A DNA stretch of 33,839 nucleotides, from NCBI GenBank assembly GCA_038214535.1, contig JBBQRS010000048.1, positions 1-33,839 of the forward strand, written 5' to 3'. Origin of the DNA: JBBQRS01 sp038214535. Lineage in GTDB: Bacteria > Chloroflexota > Anaerolineae > CG2-30-64-16. The position numbers and the translations under genes were made by a program. Positions 1-7,879 of this stretch are shown here, one piece after another. Position 1 is the first letter of the stretch; each line of letters starts with the position of its first letter. The notes under the pieces were generated by a model. It saw nothing but the letters and a program-made list of their open reading frames with translations, ran no database searches and had not been told where the DNA came from.

Positions 1-531
1 CGCGGGGTCCCAGTTGGTGTCCAGCGAGATCGTCAATCCCAGCGCGCGGGCGCGCGCCAGAATCTCCGGGATGGCAGGCAGTAAGTTGGTCTGAAGATAA
101 TAACTGCAATAGTGCAGGTGGCGGCCCCGGCGCAGGAAGTCGTCGGTGATGTCCGCCGGGAAAACGGCGTTCAGGCTGCCGCCATAGGTCAGGATGGCCC
201 GGTCGCCGTCCGGTTTGGTGAGCACTACGCCGAGGCCGGTTTTCAACGCCGGGTCCTCGATCACAAGGTGCGTGTCCACGCCGCTCTCGTTCAGCCGCCT
301 CAGCATCAGCGCGCCGGCGGGATCCGGCCCCACCCTGCCGAAGATGCCCGTTGGCATACCGAGCTTGGCGGTCTGGCACGCGAAGATGCACGCCGAGCCG
401 CCCATCTCCATCAGATAGTCGGCCACCCACTGCTCTACCTGTCCAAACTGCGGCACGGCGTCGCCCAGGTCCATGATCAGATCCACGCACATGTCTGCGA
501 TGGTCAGGACGTCGTATTGAGGTTCAGTCAC
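1..531 (-). CDS. PfkB/ribokinase-family sugar kinase (partial, 3' end off the window)
   Basis: This is the N-terminal 177 codons of a PfkB-family carbohydrate kinase; the C-terminal half, with the ATP site and catalytic Asp, lies beyond the left edge. The protein opens with TEPQYDVLTIADMCVDLI, the usual first beta strand of the family. It has a Gly-rich substrate-binding stretch (YLMEMGGSACIFACQTAKLG), then IFGRVGPDPAG, and ends at LDTNWDPA, a typical ribokinase-fold segment. The start is GTG at 531; only a weak GAGG precedes it. It is the last visible gene of the unit SBP-permeases-MttB-GH4-SIS-UroD-kinase, where a kinase would phosphorylate the sugar released inside the cell. The substrate cannot be told from this half. 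Confidence 0.85.
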   Translation of the reverse strand, partial: MTEPQYDVLTIADMCVDLIMDLGDAVPQFGQVEQWVADYLMEMGGSACIFACQTAKLGMPTGIFGRVGPDPAGALMLRRLNESGVDTHLVIEDPALKTGLGVVLTKPDGDRAILTYGGSLNAVFPADITDDFLRRGRHLHYCSYYLQTNLLPAIPEILARARALGLTISLDTNWDPA

Positions 532-559
532 GGTGTTTGCGCCTCGGAGACCGGATCGG

Positions 560-593
560 AGACCTGACAGGTTTCTGAAAACCTGTCAGGTCT
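560..593. repeat. Intergenic palindrome, family 1, copy 1
   Basis: Perfect inverted repeat with 15-bp arms (560-574 and 579-593, AGACCTGACAGGTTT) around a 4-nt loop, lying between the UroD gene and the kinase gene. A second copy with the central bases inverted is at 1845-1878. It can form a strong RNA hairpin but has no T-tract, so it looks like a dispersed REP-like element rather than a classical terminator. Confidence 0.85.
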
Positions 594-599
594 GGATCA

Positions 600-1787
600 T
601 TAGCGATATTCTTTCCACGCGTCAATGAAGGCATCTACGTTGCGCCATGCGTTGCGCGTGCTTTCGGTGATGTTGTCCACCGGGCTGAGGATGAAGCCGT
701 TGACGCCGCGCATCGCGTCGAGCGCCTGACGCACGGCCTCGCGCGTCTCCGCTTCCGTGCCTTCCTCCACCGTGATCGCGCCGTTCACGCCGCCCCACAG
801 ACATACCGCGTCGCTCAGTTTGTCGCGGGTCGCCGCCAGCGGGTCGGCGCCCTGTTGCAGCGGGTCCAGCCCGATCAGCACGTCAATCCCCGTCTCCCGG
901 ATGTTGTCCAGCATGGGCAGCATCCCGGCGGTCAGCGTGTAGCCGTAGGGCACGCCGTACTCATGCGCCAGTTGCACCTCGCGCTGGACGCGCGGCAGCA
1001 GGAACTTGCGATAGCCCTTCGGCGACCAGAACTGCGCGCTCTCGTACCACGCGCGGCGGACGAACAGCTCGACGCCCGCTTCCAGTACCACGCGCATCCG
1101 TTGCTCGTTCCACGCGCTGATGATGTCCAAAAGCTCCATCACGAAGTCCGGGTCGTCCATCGTCTTGTAGACCAGGGTTTGCAGCCCGAATAGCCACGCG
1201 GCCATGTCCACGCTGACGCCCCAACCGCCGGCGATCAGCACGCCGTGGCGCGCCGCGAAGTTCTGCGCCTTCTTCATGTCGGCGCGGAACGCGGCGATAT
1301 CTTCCGCGTTCGGTGGGCGCAACATCCAGCGCAACACCTCCAAGTCTGCGCGCGTGGTGATCAGCGGTTTGATGGCGCGCGGGATCTGGAAATCATCAAT
1401 GAAGGGGATGGTGTTGCCGTGCGTCCAGTCTTCCGTCTTGCGCACGCTGACGCTGAGGTCGCCCACCGGCGTGTGATAGACCTTATGCATCACCGGGAAG
1501 TCTTCGCCGTCGGGGCGCTCGATCCAGAAATCGGTGCGCACCTCGGCAGGCAGGCGCACGGGCAGCCCGCGCAGGTCGGGGTGGAGCGGGCGCTGGCCGC
1601 GCCAGGTGGTCGGCACGAAAAGCCAGCTATCCATGCCCATCTCGAGCTCGCGTTCGGCCAGTTCGTAGGCGTCCTGTACGCGCCCGCGCATCGCGGTGAA
1701 GCTCATGAAGGCACACGGCGTGTGATCCACTTCCTGGCGTCGGATGGCGCGCAACATGCGCTCGCGGGAGGTTAGTTCTATTGACAT
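600..1787 (-). CDS. Uroporphyrinogen decarboxylase (UroD/MtaA)-family protein, operon A
   Basis: A 395-aa protein of the UroD-like TIM-barrel superfamily, which includes haem-pathway decarboxylases and the MtaA/MtbA methylcobamide:CoM methyltransferases. Its start SIELTSRERMLRAIRRQEVDHTP is the characteristic N-terminus (RER...RAI...DR.P). It is unlikely to be true HemE: it sits in a sugar operon and lacks the N-terminal substrate-binding signature. I also do not find the MtaA-type zinc motif His-x-Cys; the equivalent stretch appears to be GYTLTAGMLPML. Start ATG at 1787 has the RBS GGAGAG 5 nt upstream. It lies between the SIS isomerase and the PfkB kinase, with hairpins in both gaps. Function unknown; a role in modifying a sugar or methyl group is inference. 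Confidence 0.85.
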   Translation of the reverse strand: MSIELTSRERMLRAIRRQEVDHTPCAFMSFTAMRGRVQDAYELAERELEMGMDSWLFVPTTWRGQRPLHPDLRGLPVRLPAEVRTDFWIERPDGEDFPVMHKVYHTPVGDLSVSVRKTEDWTHGNTIPFIDDFQIPRAIKPLITTRADLEVLRWMLRPPNAEDIAAFRADMKKAQNFAARHGVLIAGGWGVSVDMAAWLFGLQTLVYKTMDDPDFVMELLDIISAWNEQRMRVVLEAGVELFVRRAWYESAQFWSPKGYRKFLLPRVQREVQLAHEYGVPYGYTLTAGMLPMLDNIRETGIDVLIGLDPLQQGADPLAATRDKLSDAVCLWGGVNGAITVEEGTEAETREAVRQALDAMRGVNGFILSPVDNITESTRNAWRNVDAFIDAWKEYR

Positions 1788-1844
1788 AATGACTCTCCAA
1801 AATAAGATAAGTGCATAACTCGTAGTTTACCCCTCGTGGGGCGC

Positions 1845-1878
1845 AGACCTGTCAGGTTTCCGAAAACCTGACAGGTCT
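1845..1878. repeat. Intergenic palindrome, family 1, copy 2
   Basis: Perfect 15-bp arms (1845-1859 and 1864-1878, AGACCTGTCAGGTTT) with a 4-nt loop, in the gap between the SIS gene and the UroD gene. It is the same element as at 560-593 in the opposite sense. Confidence 0.85.
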
Positions 1879-1899
1879 CTGCTCGCGAATGGGGACGGC

Positions 1900-2952
1900 T
1901 CAGGCCAGCACGACGGCGGCGGTCAGGTTCTTGGGGCTGTCGGGGTCTAGCCCCTTCGCGATGGAGCGGTTAAAAGCGATGAGTTGCAGCACCGGCAGAT
2001 AGAGCACCAGGCGTTCGTCTTCGCTCAGACCTGAATCCAGCGCCACGCGGTAGGTCGCGTTTGCCAGCCCGTCACCGTTCTCAGCGATGCCGAGCGTGCG
2101 CGCCCCCAGCGCCTGCATGTCGGTGAGGACGGCAGTTTCCTGGGTCCGCGCTCGGTCCGACGCCAACCCGACCACCAGCGTGGTCGCGTCGGCCATGGAC
2201 ATCGGGCCGTGGCGGAACTCCATCGCGTGATAGCCTTCGCTGTATGTGAGCGACATCTCTTTCATCTTCAGCATCGCTTCTTCGGCCAGGCCATAGAGCG
2301 CGCCATTCCCGAGGAAGAAGAAGCGTTCCAGCGTCAGGTCGCCGCCGACCTCTTCCGCGAAAGCCGCCTGCGCCGCGATCAGCCGTCGCCCGCTATCCGG
2401 CAGCGACGCCAGGCGCTCGGGCAGGTTCTTGTCACCGGTGACCGCCCCGATGACCAACTGGCAGGCCACCAACATGCTGGCGAAGGAACGGGTCTGCGCG
2501 ACGCTCACTTCCTGCGCTGCGGGCAGGCTGATGACGAGGTCCGCCATGCCCGCCAGGGCCCGTTCGGGGTAGCACGTTACGGCGATCACCGCCGCACCCC
2601 CCTGGCTGCGAAACGTCTCGACCGCGCGCAAGGTCTCCGTGGTCTCGCCGGAACGTGAGACGGCCACCAGCACGGTACCGCTGCCCATATGCGGCACGGC
2701 GTCGGTACCCAGCCAGATTTCCGAGGCGGGCAACCCGCGCCCCGGTGCGCCTTTGCGTCGTGCCAGCGCGCCCGCGGCCAGACTCAGGTAATAGGTCGAG
2801 CCGCATCCGGTGAAGAGGAGCGAGCGACCGCTCACGGTGTGCCAGAGGGCTTGTACCGCGTCGGCGTTCGCCGCGCCCATGGTCAGCGCTTCGGCCCAGG
2901 CTTCCGGCTGCGAGATGATCTCGCGATAGGTGTTTTGTCCTACTGTTGACAT
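1900..2952 (-). CDS. Double-SIS-domain sugar isomerase/deaminase (GlmS-isomerase/AgaS-like)
   Basis: A 350-aa protein with two SIS domains (about 40-175 and 200-340) and no glutaminase domain, so it resembles the isomerase half of GlmS or AgaS-type ketose-aldose isomerase/deaminases. Visible signatures are LLFTGCGSTYYLSLAAG and VAVSRSGETTETL (phosphosugar-binding Ser/Thr loops), the helix YSEGYHAMEFRHGPMSM shared with GlmS, and a C-terminal NLTAAVVL like the GlmS tail. Such proteins act on phosphorylated amino sugars or related Amadori-type compounds in the cytoplasm. Start ATG at 2952 has a good RBS (AGGAGAACTT). With a PfkB kinase and a GH4 enzyme in the same unit, it probably processes a phosphorylated amino sugar or ketose, but the substrate is unknown. 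Confidence 0.88.
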   Translation of the reverse strand: MSTVGQNTYREIISQPEAWAEALTMGAANADAVQALWHTVSGRSLLFTGCGSTYYLSLAAGALARRKGAPGRGLPASEIWLGTDAVPHMGSGTVLVAVSRSGETTETLRAVETFRSQGGAAVIAVTCYPERALAGMADLVISLPAAQEVSVAQTRSFASMLVACQLVIGAVTGDKNLPERLASLPDSGRRLIAAQAAFAEEVGGDLTLERFFFLGNGALYGLAEEAMLKMKEMSLTYSEGYHAMEFRHGPMSMADATTLVVGLASDRARTQETAVLTDMQALGARTLGIAENGDGLANATYRVALDSGLSEDERLVLYLPVLQLIAFNRSIAKGLDPDSPKNLTAAVVLA

Positions 2953-2975
2953 AAGTTCTCCTGATGATCGGATCT

Positions 2976-4349
2976 CTATTTGCGGAAGTTGGGGAGGTAA
3001 GCCAGTTCCGCATCAATCAGCGCATTGACACACCGCTCGGCGACGGCCATATCGGTGCAATAGGAGTCGTTGATCAGCGCCTGCACCGCCTTGTGGCGCG
3101 AGCCTTCCATCGCAGCCTCGATGATCAGATCGAGCGACGAGGTTTTGAGCGCCAGCGCCGGCAAGATGGGCAGCGGCAGGTCACCCAGGGCGAAGGGATG
3201 CAGCCCTGCCGCGTCTACGACGGCGGGAATCTCGACGACCGTTTCATCCGGCAGGTTGTGGATGTATCCCCGGTTGGGGATATTGACATAAAATACCTGG
3301 CCCAGATTATCCTCCTGCGAGACGAGGATGTCGAGCAGTTGCGTGTGCTCCCAGTACATCTCCTTCGCGAACGATTCGGCGTCAATGGGGGCTTCGCCTT
3401 GCGCGATGGCTTTCATCTTCTCCGCCAGCACCGGGTAGGTGCGGCGCACGTTGGCAATCGCCTGGCCCTGGAAGTGTTTGCTGAACTGGGGCAGGAAGGA
3501 CGCCGTGAACTGTGGGTAGAACTCGATGACGTGCCCGTCGCCGGGGCCGGGGTAGCCGCCGAGTTGACGGTAGAGCGTCACGCAAAGCGGCTGGCCGCCT
3601 TGCGGTTCCTGCGGTCGCTTGTTGAGGCCCTCGTACATGCTGCGGAAGGCTTCCATGCGCGCCGGGTCGCCGTCCAGTTCGTCGAGCGCGGCGCTCAACA
3701 ATGGGAATCCGTCCCGGCCGTCCACGCGGAAACCGAGCACCCAGTGGCAATGGTTGATGCCGCCGATGACTGCCTGCGTGCGCTTCTTCTCCACACCGAT
3801 CACCCGGCAGAGGTGATCCCACGTCAGGTCGGGGCCGATGCACAGCCCGACGCAGTTGATGCGCGTCAGCTTGTTGACGGCCTGCGTTAACACCGTGAGC
3901 GGGTTGGTGAAGTTGTAGAGCACAGCATCGGGGCACAGGTCTTCCATATCGCGCGCGATGCCTACCAGCACCGGCACGTGCCGCAGCGCCCGGCCCAGCC
4001 CGCCCGGCCCCGACGTGTCGCCCACCGGCTGGATGAAGCCGTACTTGAGTGGGATCTCCACGTCCATCACCCAGGCGTCCAGCCCACCGACGCCGATGGC
4101 CGCGGTGACGACCTGCGCGCCCCCTAGCACATCGCGCCGATCCGTCGAACCCTCGACCGTCCAATCCATGTTGAACTCGTCCGAGACACGCTGCGTGTAG
4201 CGGCGGATCAGATCGAGCGCTTCCTCGTTAACGTCCACCAGGCCGATGGTCGCGCCGCGATAGCGTGGGTCGGCGCTGAACCCGGCCAGCAGCGCCGGGG
4301 TGAATGCGATCGAGCCGGCCCCGATGATGACGATCTTGCGGTTTTCCAT
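2976..4349 (-). CDS. Glycoside hydrolase family 4 (NAD/metal-dependent), operon A
   Basis: A 457-aa GH4 enzyme. GH4 cleaves glycosides by NAD+-dependent C3 oxidation and elimination, using a divalent metal. It shows the N-terminal Rossmann motif KIVIIGAGS (5-13), VDVNEEAL binding the ribose, and TDRRDVLGGAQVV. The conserved Asn segment is YNFTNP (145-150). The metal-site Cys is C170 in GLCIGP and the metal-site His is H200 in GGINHCHW. The motif after the Cys is Ile-Gly, unlike the described GH4 subgroup motifs (for example Cys-Asp-Met, Cys-Asn-Val, Cys-His-x), so substrate and phospho-dependence cannot be assigned. Start ATG at 4349 follows AAGGAG. It lies between the MttB-like gene and the SIS gene. 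Confidence 0.92.
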   Translation of the reverse strand: MENRKIVIIGAGSIAFTPALLAGFSADPRYRGATIGLVDVNEEALDLIRRYTQRVSDEFNMDWTVEGSTDRRDVLGGAQVVTAAIGVGGLDAWVMDVEIPLKYGFIQPVGDTSGPGGLGRALRHVPVLVGIARDMEDLCPDAVLYNFTNPLTVLTQAVNKLTRINCVGLCIGPDLTWDHLCRVIGVEKKRTQAVIGGINHCHWVLGFRVDGRDGFPLLSAALDELDGDPARMEAFRSMYEGLNKRPQEPQGGQPLCVTLYRQLGGYPGPGDGHVIEFYPQFTASFLPQFSKHFQGQAIANVRRTYPVLAEKMKAIAQGEAPIDAESFAKEMYWEHTQLLDILVSQEDNLGQVFYVNIPNRGYIHNLPDETVVEIPAVVDAAGLHPFALGDLPLPILPALALKTSSLDLIIEAAMEGSRHKAVQALINDSYCTDMAVAERCVNALIDAELAYLPNFRK

Positions 4350-4424
4350 GTTGTGCGGTTCTCCTTAGAAATGTGTTGTGAGTGTAGAATTCGATTGGAA
4401 TCTCCGAAAACTGCGCGTCGCTCT

Positions 4425-4451
4425 CCTTCGTAGCCTGACCGGCCACGAAGG
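4425..4451. repeat. Imperfect hairpin between MttB-like and GH4 genes
   Basis: Inverted repeat with 11-nt arms, one mismatch and a 5-nt loop (CCTTCGTAGCC / GGCCACGAAGG), in the 143-bp gap between the MttB-like and GH4 genes. It could mark an mRNA processing or attenuation point; the rest of the gap shows only the GH4 ribosome binding site. Confidence 0.5.
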
Positions 4452-4492
4452 GAAAGACACGATGATCTGGGAGTCTTCGGATAGACACTTAT

Positions 4493-5899
4493 CTAGGCCA
4501 GCGCCTTCTCGGCGCGACCGATCAAGGCCAGGATGTCGCGTTCCAGGGCTTCGGAGATAAACGACGGTTCAGGCGGCAAGGCAGCGATCTCCAGCACCCG
4601 CTCACGCGCCCGGTCGGCGTCTAGCTGGCGGTCCCCGGCCAGCCACGGGCTGAGCATCTCGCGCGACCAGATACGCGGCTGCCAGTGTTCTTTGCGGAAA
4701 TGCTGCGCCGTGTGAAGCTTATCAATGTAGCCGCCGCCCGGCCCTGCTTCGAAGATGGTCTCCAGCGCCAGGGTCTCCGGGCTGATCTCGAACTCGTAAG
4801 TATAGCGCGCCAGCGCGCCCAGCAACTCGTTGTCCAGCACCATCTGGATCGGCGAGAACACCTCGTCAATCGAGAGCAGCCCGGCATCCATCCACAACGA
4901 CCCGCCGGCCATCAACGTGGGGATCGCGGTGAGCGCCTTCTGCGCGCCCGCCTCGACGGAGGGCAGCTTGGCGTCGCTGAGGCCGGCGTGCCCGCTGAAC
5001 GATGCGCCGTAATGGCGCGCCATTTGCGCTGTCATCACGTTAGCGATCGCCATTTCCGGGCGACCGTAGGGATAGATCGTCGTCTTCATATCCATCACGG
5101 AGGTCGAAGACCCCAGGTGAAGCCGCTTGACGCCGAACAGTGCGTCGTCGAGGATGCGCAGCGCCAACTGCTCGGCCACGTTGAGCGCCATCGCGCCCGC
5201 CAGCGTCACCGGCGCGCTGCCCCCCAAAGCGAACATATCTCCGATATGCACCCGCAGCCCACGCTCGCGAAAGTAGGCGACCTGATATGCTTCGTGGCGT
5301 CCCAGTTTGAGGGCCGGGATGAGATAGACCGTGCCGTTGAAGACTTCGGCCAATGGCTTACCGGTCTCGGCGGCGACGATCTCGTAGATCTCCAGCAGGT
5401 AAGGACACAACTCGTCGAGGTGAATCGAGCCGTGATCCTTTGCGCCGTATTTCCAGGCGTAATAGCGTTCGTAGAGCGGCTCTAGTTCGGGCAACACGGG
5501 GAAGCGACACCCCAGGATCGAGGCGCTGCCGATGTTGTCAAGCTCTCGCGCGGTACGACAATAGAGCGCCAGCGTCTCTTCCGTGAACGGCTTCAATTCG
5601 CCGTCTATCGGGTCGTGATACAGGCCATGATAGACCCCCGCCGACCCACCGACCCGCGGGATGTGATTGGCCCAGTCATATTTATCGGCGTCGGCGATGA
5701 ACTGCTCGACCAGCGGCGTCGGAAATCGCACGCGTTCCGTCGCGCGGTCTACCGGCAGCCCGTAGTCGGTCAACGCTTGCAGAAGCGACTCGCTCTGAAT
5801 TTCCATCCCCATCTCGCGCAGGATGGTCATGGCCGCGGCGTGAATGGCGTTCACGTCGCGGGGCGACATGGGTTGATAGGGGTGACCCGCAAGATGCAT
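4493..5899 (-). CDS. MttB-family (trimethylamine methyltransferase superfamily) protein
   Basis: A 468-aa protein of the MttB superfamily, whose members move methyl groups from quaternary or tertiary amines to a corrinoid protein. Typical blocks are MSPRDVNAIHAAAMTILREMGMEI near the N-terminus, SGHAGLSDAKLPSVEAGAQKAL in the middle, and EAGPGGGYIDKLHTAQHFRKEHW near the C-terminus. There is no in-frame amber codon, so it is a non-pyrrolysine (MtgB/MtpB-like) member. The frame stays open upstream to 6037, but that would overlap the permease gene. ATG at 5899 has an RBS (AAAGAGGATCAC) and lies just after the permease stop. No corrinoid protein or corrinoid-reactivating protein is visible nearby. 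Its place between a CUT1 sugar importer and a GH4 gene is unusual and suggests a methylated glycoside substrate (inference). Confidence 0.88.
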   Translation of the reverse strand: MHLAGHPYQPMSPRDVNAIHAAAMTILREMGMEIQSESLLQALTDYGLPVDRATERVRFPTPLVEQFIADADKYDWANHIPRVGGSAGVYHGLYHDPIDGELKPFTEETLALYCRTARELDNIGSASILGCRFPVLPELEPLYERYYAWKYGAKDHGSIHLDELCPYLLEIYEIVAAETGKPLAEVFNGTVYLIPALKLGRHEAYQVAYFRERGLRVHIGDMFALGGSAPVTLAGAMALNVAEQLALRILDDALFGVKRLHLGSSTSVMDMKTTIYPYGRPEMAIANVMTAQMARHYGASFSGHAGLSDAKLPSVEAGAQKALTAIPTLMAGGSLWMDAGLLSIDEVFSPIQMVLDNELLGALARYTYEFEISPETLALETIFEAGPGGGYIDKLHTAQHFRKEHWQPRIWSREMLSPWLAGDRQLDADRARERVLEIAALPPEPSFISEALERDILALIGRAEKALA

Positions 5900-5910
5900 G
5901 TGATCCTCTT

Positions 5911-6864
5911 TCAGTAATCCCATCGGCGGCGCAAGAAACGTATTTGGAACAGGGTGAGCGCCAGAATGATCACGAACAACACGATGCCCATGGCCGAACC
6001 GTAACCCAACTCCAACTCGCGGAAGGCCATGAGCCACTGATAGACTGACACCACCATCGTGGAGTTGGCCGGGCCGCCGGGCAGCCCGTCGCCGCCTGCG
6101 CTCATCACGTAGATCGGCCCGAACACCTGGAGCGCGCCGATCACGCCCGTGATCAACACGAAGATCATGGCCGGCTGCAACAGGGGCAGGGTGATCCCCC
6201 AGAAGGACTGCCAGCTATTTGCCCCGTCCACCCTGGCGGCTTCGTAATACACGCGGTCAATCGCAGTGATGCCCGCCAGGAAAATCACCATGGTGAAGCC
6301 CATGTTTTTCCAAAGCGCATAGAAGGCGATGGAAGGCAGCGCCTGCGTTGTGGACTTAAGGAACGATTGCGTCGGCAGGTGCAATAGCTCCAGGATCTGA
6401 TTGAAGAGGCCGAACGACGGCTGATACAAGTAGCTCCAGATCAGCGCCGTCGCAATCGTGGAAGTCACGACCGGAATGAAGTAAGTGGTGCGGAACAACC
6501 CGCGTAATGCGCCGGACGCTTCGATCGCCAGTGCGGTTACCAGCGCGACGATGATGCTGGCCGGCAGATACATCAAAGCGTAGACGAACGTGTTACGCAG
6601 CGCCCGCATGAAGATGGGATCATGGAAGAGCGCTTTGTAGTGTTTCAGCCCGACCCAGGGCATGTTGGGGTCGAACGCGCGCCACAGCGTGAAACTGCCA
6701 TACGCGCCCCGGATCATCGGGTAGATCCAGAACACGACGAAGCTGAGGATCATCGGCACGAGCACGACCAGCAGAAATAGCGTCTTCTGGGTCTTTTCAT
6801 TGCTAAACCGCTGCCGCAGGCTCACTGCCGGCGCGGCGGTCGTTGGTTCTTGAGCTACGGCCAT
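5911..6864 (-). CDS. CUT1 sugar ABC transporter permease (MalF/UgpA type), operon A
   Basis: A 317-aa inner-membrane permease with about six transmembrane segments, the first at about 28-50. It carries the BPD_transp_1 EAA loop at about 208-230 (YEAARVDGANSWQSFWGITL), which contacts the ATPase. The N-terminal 25 residues are cytoplasmic and polar. It pairs with the permease encoded just upstream (6890-7762) to form the channel for the binding protein encoded at 7880-9310. Start ATG at 6864 is preceded by a purine-rich stretch (GAGAGGTTAAGAGA). Its stop lies 11 nt before the MttB-like start, which supports co-transcription. Sugar specificity cannot be read from the sequence. Confidence 0.93.
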   Translation of the reverse strand: MAVAQEPTTAAPAVSLRQRFSNEKTQKTLFLLVVLVPMILSFVVFWIYPMIRGAYGSFTLWRAFDPNMPWVGLKHYKALFHDPIFMRALRNTFVYALMYLPASIIVALVTALAIEASGALRGLFRTTYFIPVVTSTIATALIWSYLYQPSFGLFNQILELLHLPTQSFLKSTTQALPSIAFYALWKNMGFTMVIFLAGITAIDRVYYEAARVDGANSWQSFWGITLPLLQPAMIFVLITGVIGALQVFGPIYVMSAGGDGLPGGPANSTMVVSVYQWLMAFRELELGYGSAMGIVLFVIILALTLFQIRFLRRRWDY

Positions 6865-6889
6865 TCTCTTAACCTCTCGTTACGCGCCA

Positions 6890-7762
6890 TCAGCCCTTGA
6901 TGCCCGTCATGGCGATGCCTTCGATGAACCGGCGCTGCGCGAATAAATAAACGATGAGCACCGGGATGACCGCGACCATCGAAGCCGCCGCCAACCCGCC
7001 CACATCCATTGTCGTGCGGCCTCGGAAGCGTGACAGGGCCAGCGGAATCGTGTAAAGTCTTGCTTCATCAATGATGACCAGCGGCCACAAGAAATCATCC
7101 CACTGGGCGATGAACGTGAAAATCGCCAGGGCGCTGAGCGCCGCGGTGGACAACGGAATCACGATCCGAAAGAATATCCCGAACTCCGATGCGCCGTCAA
7201 TGCGGGCGGCGTCCAGCAACTCGTCCGGGATACTCTGGATGAACTGGCGCATCAGGAAGATGCCGAACGGGCTGTAGAGACTGGGGATGATCAACGGCCA
7301 GTAACTGTTCGTCCAGCCGAAATCCACCATCATCGCGTAGAGAGGGATGATCGAGATGTTGAACGGGATCATCATCATCGCCAGGATGCCGATGAAGAGG
7401 GCGTCGCGGCCGACGAACTTGTGCTTGGCAAAGACATAGCCGCACATGGTGCTGGTCAGCAAAACCAGGGCGGTGACGGTGAAGGACACGAACACGCTGT
7501 TCCTGAAGAACATCGCGAAACTGCCGAAGCGTAACTCCGTCAGACCGATCCAATGCTCCAGTGTGGGGTCGGCCGGCCACCAGGTGGGCGGGAATTGCGA
7601 TACCTCGGCGGGCGACTTGAACGACGTGATGATCGTCCAGTAGAAGGGCGCGACCATGAAAATGGCTCCAAGCCCAAGGAAGATCCACAGGAGCAGGCGT
7701 TGCCAATTGAATTTTTTGCGCGGGACGCTAAGTTTGGGCGGTGCGGTGGTTACTGTTGTCAC
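6890..7762 (-). CDS. CUT1 sugar ABC transporter permease (MalG/UgpE type), operon A
   Basis: A 290-aa permease with six predicted membrane segments, the first at about 22-45. The EAA loop is at about 182-205 (LDAARIDGASEFGIFFRIVI), and it ends IEGIAMTGIKG, the usual C-terminus of MalG-type subunits. The start is GTG at 7762 with a strong RBS (AGGAGG, 7 nt upstream). It follows the binding-protein gene after a gap that carries a long perfect hairpin. Here the MalG-type gene precedes the MalF-type gene, the reverse of the second importer at 12194-14050. Confidence 0.93.
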   Translation of the reverse strand: MTTVTTAPPKLSVPRKKFNWQRLLLWIFLGLGAIFMVAPFYWTIITSFKSPAEVSQFPPTWWPADPTLEHWIGLTELRFGSFAMFFRNSVFVSFTVTALVLLTSTMCGYVFAKHKFVGRDALFIGILAMMMIPFNISIIPLYAMMVDFGWTNSYWPLIIPSLYSPFGIFLMRQFIQSIPDELLDAARIDGASEFGIFFRIVIPLSTAALSALAIFTFIAQWDDFLWPLVIIDEARLYTIPLALSRFRGRTTMDVGGLAAASMVAVIPVLIVYLFAQRRFIEGIAMTGIKG

Positions 7763-7780
7763 AGCAGAACCTCCTGAGTG

Positions 7781-7822
7781 GTTCGATCATCCGGCGCGTT
7801 CTTGTGCGCCGGATGATCGAAC
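7781..7822. repeat. Perfect 17-bp hairpin between binding-protein and permease genes (operon A)
   Basis: Arms at 7781-7797 and 7806-7822 (GTTCGATCATCCGGCGC and its complement) around an 8-nt loop. It lies just upstream of the permease RBS and downstream of the binding-protein stop. Hairpins at this point in sugar-importer operons (as with the malE-malF REP element) protect the upstream mRNA and raise binding protein over permease levels. That role here is inference. Confidence 0.8.
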
Positions 7823-7879
7823 GATATTATCGGTGGTTCAGGCGACAAACGGTGACGTCTGTCGCCCCGGAGCCGCCCC

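Noticed and set aside
4493..5899. Pyrrolysine-containing MttB
   Set aside because: The frame has no internal TAG before its natural stop, and no pyl genes are seen.
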